Shown piece after piece: positions 54,106-58,370 of a stretch of 58,370 bases of DNA. The notes below the pieces were generated by a model, which did not search any database, was not told the origin of the DNA, and saw only the letters and a list, made by a program, of their open reading frames with translations. Each line of letters starts with the position of its first letter. Position 1 is the first letter of the stretch. Position numbers and translations under genes: made by a program. The stretch covers positions 1-58,370 of the forward strand of contig CALUMM010000011.1 in NCBI GenBank assembly GCA_944321755.1, given 5' to 3'. Source of the DNA: an uncultured Alistipes sp. (GTDB taxonomy: Bacteria > Bacteroidota > Bacteroidia > Bacteroidales > Rikenellaceae).

Positions 54106-54122
54106 ATGGGACACCGTCCCAT
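54106..54122 (-). promoter_or_regulatory. Inverted repeat upstream of the galactan operon promoter
   Basis: ATGGGAC (54106-54112) and GTCCCAT (54116-54122) are perfect 7-bp inverted arms around ACC. The site lies about 50 bp upstream of the -7 box and 24 bp past the HTCS stop codon. It could be a regulator site or a short hairpin at the end of the HTCS transcript. No T-run follows. Confidence 0.4.
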
Positions 54123-54145
54123 TTGTGATATGTTTACATAATAAC

Positions 54146-57100
54146 CTATTTATCAACAATATCCTGATATTGGCTCGGCTTGCAGCCATATTGGGCGACG
54201 AAACAGCGGGTAAAGTACGACGGTGTGCCGAACCCCACCATGTAGGCGATCTCGGCGATGGTGAACTTGTGCTGTGACAACAGCATGACGGCCTTCTTCA
54301 TGCGGATCTGGCGGATGTATTCGACGGGCGTGATCCCCGCGTATTTCTTGATCAGGCGGCAGAGCTGTTTGTTCCCGATCCCGGTCTTTTCGCACAGCGA
54401 CTTCACGTTCAGTTCGGTGTCGTCGATATGCTCCTCGATCGTGCGGGTCACCAGGTCGAGCAGGCGTTCGCTGCCCGATTCGGCGACGATCGGCGCCACG
54501 GAGGTGATCTGCTCGATGCGCAGCGACTCCCGGACCGCGTCCTTCGCCTGCAGCCGCTGTTTCACCAGAGCCCGCAGCAGGGGCGCCTCGAAGGGCTTCG
54601 AGAGGAAGGTGTCGATGCCGAGGCGGGCCGCCTGCGTCTCCGTTTCGTTGTCCTCCCGGGCCGTCACCATGATGATGGGGATTGATGCGAAGGCCGGCAT
54701 CGCCTTGATGCGGCGGCACATCTCCAGTCCCGACATGACGGGCATCATCTCGTCGGTGAGGATCAGCTCCGGACGGAAGGTCGGCAGCAGGGCAAGCCCG
54801 GCCCGGCCGTTCGAGGCGATCTGGCACTCGCCGTGCTCCGAAAGAATATCCCGGATGAGTTCGGCAACGGCCCGGTTGTCCTCGACGATGAGGATCCGGG
54901 GTTTGGCCAGATCCGGGTTTGCCTCGTGGGTCGGGGCTGCGGATGCCTCGGGCGCCTTGTAGGGGAGCCGGACGGTGAAGGTCGTGCCCATGTTTTCGCA
55001 ACTCTCCACGCCGATCTCCCCGCCGTGCATCTCGACGTAGCGCTTGACCAGATAGAGCCCGATGCCGGTTCCGTTCTTCATCTCGGCGGTGCGCGACGAG
55101 CGGAACAGCCGTTGGAAAATCAGCTGCTGCTCCCCGGCGGGGATCCCTACGCCGTCGTCCGAAACCCGGATCTCGATCGAACTGCCGACCCGTCGGATGG
55201 AGCATCCGATCGTGGCATCCTCCTTCGAGTACTTGCACGCATTGGAGATGAGGTTGTTGAAGACGGATTCCATCTTCACGACGTCCCATTCGGCCGTCAG
55301 GGGCTCATTGTTGGCCGTGAAGACGAAATGCACCGACGGCCACGCCTCCGCGTAGGAGTCGACAATGCTCCGGCAGAACTCCGTGACATCGACCCGCGAA
55401 CGGATGACGGGAGCCTCCGTTTCGAGGTCCACGCGGTCGATCTCGACGGTCTTGTGGACCATTTCGTTGATCCGGACGGCATTCTTGTGGATCACGTCGA
55501 GCGTGTGGCGCATCTTCTTGTCCGTAACCTCCTCGCGCAGCTGGCTCACCGGCCCGAGGATCATCGAAAGCGGGGTTTTCAGTTCGTGCGAGATGTTGGT
55601 CAGGAATTCCATCTTGTGGCGGATGCTGGCCAGCGCCTGGTCGCGTTCGCGCTGTTCGAGCCGTTTGCGGTCGCGGCGCCGCAGCAGGACAATCGTCGAA
55701 AGCGTTGCCCCGCCGAGGATGAGAAGGTAGGCGCAGATGGCATACCAGCGCGCATACCAAGGCGCGAGCACCTTGACCTGCAGCGTTATCGGCGTGGCCC
55801 CGGCGGCGTAATGCTTGATGAACAGTTCGTGGGTCCCGGACGGCAGATGCGGGACGGAGAGGGTGTTCTCTCCCGGAGGCAGCACTACGTAATCATCCGT
55901 AATCCCGGGGATATGGTATGCGTAGCGATAGGTCATTACCGGGTTGCAGTCGAGCGAACTCAGCTCGATTTTCAAATCGTCAGAGGCGGACTTCAACGTG
56001 ATGGCTGACAGCTCGGTTCCCGCGAGAAACGGCGTCGACGCAACCTTTCCGTCGACAATTGTCCGCATGATGTTCACCCTTTTATCCCGGATGTCGTCGA
56101 CAATCCATCCGGGGTTGACCTGAATGATTTCGTCGATGCTCCCCAGCAGAACGCTTCCGTCCGCGGGGTCGAGGTAGATGGAGGAGTACGATCGGTCGGG
56201 AACGGGCAGCAGGTTGACTTCGCCCGAATCGGTGTCCAACGTCCATACACCGGTCGAGGTGACGATCCACAGGTCAGCCCCGACCTTTTCCAGGTCGATG
56301 ATGTTGTCGCTTCCCGATCCGCTGGTCGGAAGCTGATATACACGGGTCTGTTTCATATCCTGCGACACCCGCAGGAGTTTGTCGGTCGCCCCAACCCAGA
56401 CCTCATCGTCCGGATCGATGTAGAGCGTGTTGGGGTAGTTGCCGGTCAGCTCCTTTACGCTGATGCGCTGTTGGCTGCCGTTGTCGAGCCGGATCAGGGA
56501 GTCGTCCCGGAAGAGAATGGCCCACAGGACACCCCGGCGGTCCAGGGCGATCCGGTTGACGAGATTGTTGGGCAGCCCCGTCTCCGTATTGATCGCCTGC
56601 TGTGCCCGGCATACCTCGCCGGTTTTCAGTGTCGCGGGGTCCACGGCCATGATACCGCCCAGGTAGCTGCCCACCCAGAGGTGTGCGTCAGCATCCTCGA
56701 CGATGCTGTAGCACCAGTTGGCATTGTATTTTCCGCTGGCATCCTCGATATGGAAACTCTCAAAGCGATGTCGGCGCTTGTCGAAACGGTTCAGTCCGCC
56801 GTCGGTTGCCACCCAGACCGTTCCGTTGCGGTCCTGGAAGATGTCGCGGATACGGTTGTGCGAAAGTCCGCTGTTCGCACTCCCGGGCAGGAACCATTCG
56901 GTCCCCTCGTCCGCCGTGCGGATGATGCCGTTGGGCCCGCCCAACCACAAGGCTCCGTCCGAATCGCGCAGCATGGAGGAGATCTGGTTGCCGTCGCCGC
57001 GTCCGGTCAGGGTGCTCAACTGGATGATGTTCAGCCCGGCGGTCGTGTTGGTGATCGAAAGTCCCGTATCCGTACCGGCCAGCAGGTTGCCGTCGGCATC

Positions 57101-57982
57101 GACCCTCAGCGACCAGATGATGTTGTTGCCGATGGAGCCCGGAATACGCGAATCGTGCCGGTACAGCGTCGTTCCCTGCTTTTCGTTGAGGAGATACAGC
57201 CCGTTGTCGGTTCCGGCCAGAATGCCCTCGGCGCAGAGTTGCAGCGATTTGACCGAATTGCCCTTCAAGGTTTCGGCCACGACGCGCTGCGCCGACAGGT
57301 CATAGGCGAGCATACTGCCTTCCGTGCCGACATGAAGCACCCGATTCCCGGGATCGAGGGCCAGAGCGTTGACGAAAATCGAGGATTTGTCGACACCCCG
57401 GTATTTGAGTTCGATGGGTTCGATGCGGTTGTCGGAGAGGTCGTACCGGCACAGCCCGCGATAGGTCCCGACATAGAGGCCGCCCCGGTCGTATAAAAGG
57501 GCATATACGGCATCGTGGGGCAGGTCCACGGCGCATTTTCGCAATTCGTCGGTCTGGAAATCGTATTCGTACAGCCCGGACAGGGCTCCGATCCACAATT
57601 TGTCCTCCTCGGAGATCATGGTGCGGATTTCGGAGGGGTTGTGGTCGGCAACCGGGTATCGCACCGTCCCCGATCGGGTATCGAGGATCTGCAATCCGTT
57701 GTTTGTGCCGAGATAGAGCGTCCCTTTGCGGGCTTCGACTCCATAGATCTGGCATCCGGGGAATCCGTTGTCTGGACCATACCCGTATATCTTGTAGCCG
57801 TCATAACCGAAAAGACCGTAATCGGTTCCCAGCCAGATCAATCCGTTTTCAGCGCGGGTGATTGCATGGACGGCCATCGGCATGTTGCCGACGGGAATGT
57901 TTTTCCAGAGCAGGAGTTCCGAGGCCTGTGCCTGGATCCAAAAAGCAAGGGCAGGGAGTATGGATGTCAAGAATCTTTTCAT
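54146..57982 (-). CDS. Hybrid two-component system regulator (HTCS) of the galactan PUL
   Basis: A 1278-residue sensor-regulator. Order: signal peptide ending QAQA; periplasmic propeller sensor (repeats GLIWLGTDYGLFGYDG, GALWLGGPNGIIR, GTVWVATDGGLNRFD); Y_Y_Y domain with HLPSGTHELFIKHYA; membrane helix about 746-765 (YAICAYLLILGGATLST); HisKA with phospho-His799 in NISHELKTPLSM; HATPase (NLISNACKYSKED, GTGIGLYLVKRY); receiver with VEDN and phospho-Asp1077 in LILTDEMMPVMSG; AraC-type domain (EIAYMVGFGTPSYFTRCFVAQYGCKP). All phosphorelay residues are present. The start at 57982 (MKRFLTS) gives the signal peptide; the longer frame to 58054 does not. It is transcribed in the same direction as susC, 165 nt upstream of it, and is predicted to activate the operon on sensing galacto-oligosaccharides. 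Confidence 0.95.
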   Translation of the reverse strand: MKRFLTSILPALAFWIQAQASELLLWKNIPVGNMPMAVHAITRAENGLIWLGTDYGLFGYDGYKIYGYGPDNGFPGCQIYGVEARKGTLYLGTNNGLQILDTRSGTVRYPVADHNPSEIRTMISEEDKLWIGALSGLYEYDFQTDELRKCAVDLPHDAVYALLYDRGGLYVGTYRGLCRYDLSDNRIEPIELKYRGVDKSSIFVNALALDPGNRVLHVGTEGSMLAYDLSAQRVVAETLKGNSVKSLQLCAEGILAGTDNGLYLLNEKQGTTLYRHDSRIPGSIGNNIIWSLRVDADGNLLAGTDTGLSITNTTAGLNIIQLSTLTGRGDGNQISSMLRDSDGALWLGGPNGIIRTADEGTEWFLPGSANSGLSHNRIRDIFQDRNGTVWVATDGGLNRFDKRRHRFESFHIEDASGKYNANWCYSIVEDADAHLWVGSYLGGIMAVDPATLKTGEVCRAQQAINTETGLPNNLVNRIALDRRGVLWAILFRDDSLIRLDNGSQQRISVKELTGNYPNTLYIDPDDEVWVGATDKLLRVSQDMKQTRVYQLPTSGSGSDNIIDLEKVGADLWIVTSTGVWTLDTDSGEVNLLPVPDRSYSSIYLDPADGSVLLGSIDEIIQVNPGWIVDDIRDKRVNIMRTIVDGKVASTPFLAGTELSAITLKSASDDLKIELSSLDCNPVMTYRYAYHIPGITDDYVVLPPGENTLSVPHLPSGTHELFIKHYAAGATPITLQVKVLAPWYARWYAICAYLLILGGATLSTIVLLRRRDRKRLEQRERDQALASIRHKMEFLTNISHELKTPLSMILGPVSQLREEVTDKKMRHTLDVIHKNAVRINEMVHKTVEIDRVDLETEAPVIRSRVDVTEFCRSIVDSYAEAWPSVHFVFTANNEPLTAEWDVVKMESVFNNLISNACKYSKEDATIGCSIRRVGSSIEIRVSDDGVGIPAGEQQLIFQRLFRSSRTAEMKNGTGIGLYLVKRYVEMHGGEIGVESCENMGTTFTVRLPYKAPEASAAPTHEANPDLAKPRILIVEDNRAVAELIRDILSEHGECQIASNGRAGLALLPTFRPELILTDEMMPVMSGLEMCRRIKAMPAFASIPIIMVTAREDNETETQAARLGIDTFLSKPFEAPLLRALVKQRLQAKDAVRESLRIEQITSVAPIVAESGSERLLDLVTRTIEEHIDDTELNVKSLCEKTGIGNKQLCRLIKKYAGITPVEYIRQIRMKKAVMLLSQHKFTIAEIAYMVGFGTPSYFTRCFVAQYGCKPSQYQDIVDK

Positions 57983-58051
57983 GGTGTCTTGTCTCGAACA
58001 GGAAGCGGCCGTGCAAACGCTTCGATATGCGTTGGCAGGCAGCCTTGCAGA

Positions 58052-58059
58052 CAAAGTTA
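58052..58059 (-). promoter_or_regulatory. Candidate -7 box for the galactan HTCS gene
   Basis: On the minus strand 58059-58052 reads TAACTTTG, matching TAnnTTTG, and gives a leader of roughly 63 nt before the ATG at 57982. No TTTG is found at the -33 spacing, which fits a weak constitutive promoter. The rest of the gap to the tRNA (58060-58295) holds the tRNA terminator, a short direct repeat of GGTGGGGCTT near 58217-58236, and no gene. Confidence 0.4.
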
Positions 58060-58172
58060 ATCTATTTCCTGGAGAAATGTTACCGGGTTGATTCTATAAA
58101 TTCCGTGTTGAACCCGATGAAAGGGATGTCCGGTATTCCGGCAAAAAGAAAAACGCACATGCCATTAAAATG

Positions 58173-58209
58173 AAAAAGCCTTACATATCATTGATACATA
58201 AGGCTTTTT
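58173..58209 (-). terminator. Terminator of the tRNA-His transcript
   Basis: AAAAAGCCTTA (58173-58183) pairs perfectly with TAAGGCTTTTT (58199-58209) around a 15-nt loop that contains a small inner dyad. The A-run on the left becomes a T-run on the minus strand, as needed for the leftward tRNA transcript. The T-run on the right would also stop rightward transcription. Confidence 0.75.
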
Positions 58210-58295
58210 TACTTTGGGTGGGGCTTCGGTGGGGCTTTTTTACGTCTTTTCACGTTTCCTCACGCCCCTCTCTTTCCTCCCTCTCTCGGCGCTCC

Positions 58296-58370
<75 letters not shown>

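Overview
The window is a high-GC stretch (about 57-60% by eye) of a Bacteroidales chromosome. The evidence is three SusC/SusD pairs, many lipoproteins with a Cys close to the signal peptide, two hybrid two-component regulators (HTCS), a FecI/FecR pair, and promoters of the Bacteroidetes form TTTG-N19-21-TAnnTTTG. The GC content argues against Bacteroides proper and fits Alistipes/Rikenellaceae, but that is an inference. The left edge cuts the core gene eno and the right edge cuts a tRNA-His gene, so the roughly 57 kb between them is a block of nutrient-acquisition loci placed between two housekeeping markers.

Region 1 (1-1150) holds the 3' end of enolase, a 64-bp tandem repeat of about four copies, and a long terminator hairpin. 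Region 2 (1.1-16.1 kb) is an ECF sigma factor, a FecR anti-sigma factor, a SusC-type receptor with an N-terminal STN signalling domain, SusD, a DUF4843-like lipoprotein and a PKD-like lipoprotein, all on +. Converging on them from the - strand are two paralogous DUF5117-type zinc metalloproteases. One has an intact HExxHxxGxxH site. In the other every zinc ligand and the catalytic Glu is replaced. This region looks like a signal-responsive system for peptide or protein capture.

Region 3 (16.5-43.9 kb) is a large polysaccharide utilisation locus (PUL), all on +. It encodes an aldose 1-epimerase lipoprotein joined to an HTCS, then a fimbrillin-like lipoprotein, SusC, SusD, a sialidase-fold lipoprotein with a CBM9-like tail, a clan GH-A glycosidase, a fimbrillin/GLUG lipoprotein, a DUF4886 SGNH hydrolase, a paralog of the first lipoprotein, a DUF5107-TPR protein, a second sialidase-fold lipoprotein and a GH3. 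This gene set does not match a PUL I recognise, and it is the best candidate in the window for an undescribed glycan-degrading system. A consensus promoter with a 9-bp tandem direct repeat just upstream sits in front of the operon.

Region 4 (44.0-58.0 kb, - strand) is a compact beta-1,4-galactan PUL: HTCS, SusC, SusD, a SusE-position lipoprotein, GH53 endo-galactanase and GH2 beta-galactosidase. From memory it has the layout of the Bacteroides thetaiotaomicron galactan locus. A perfect 18-bp hairpin separates the convergent ends of regions 3 and 4. Region 5 (58.1-58.37 kb) holds the tRNA-His terminator and the truncated tRNA-His gene.
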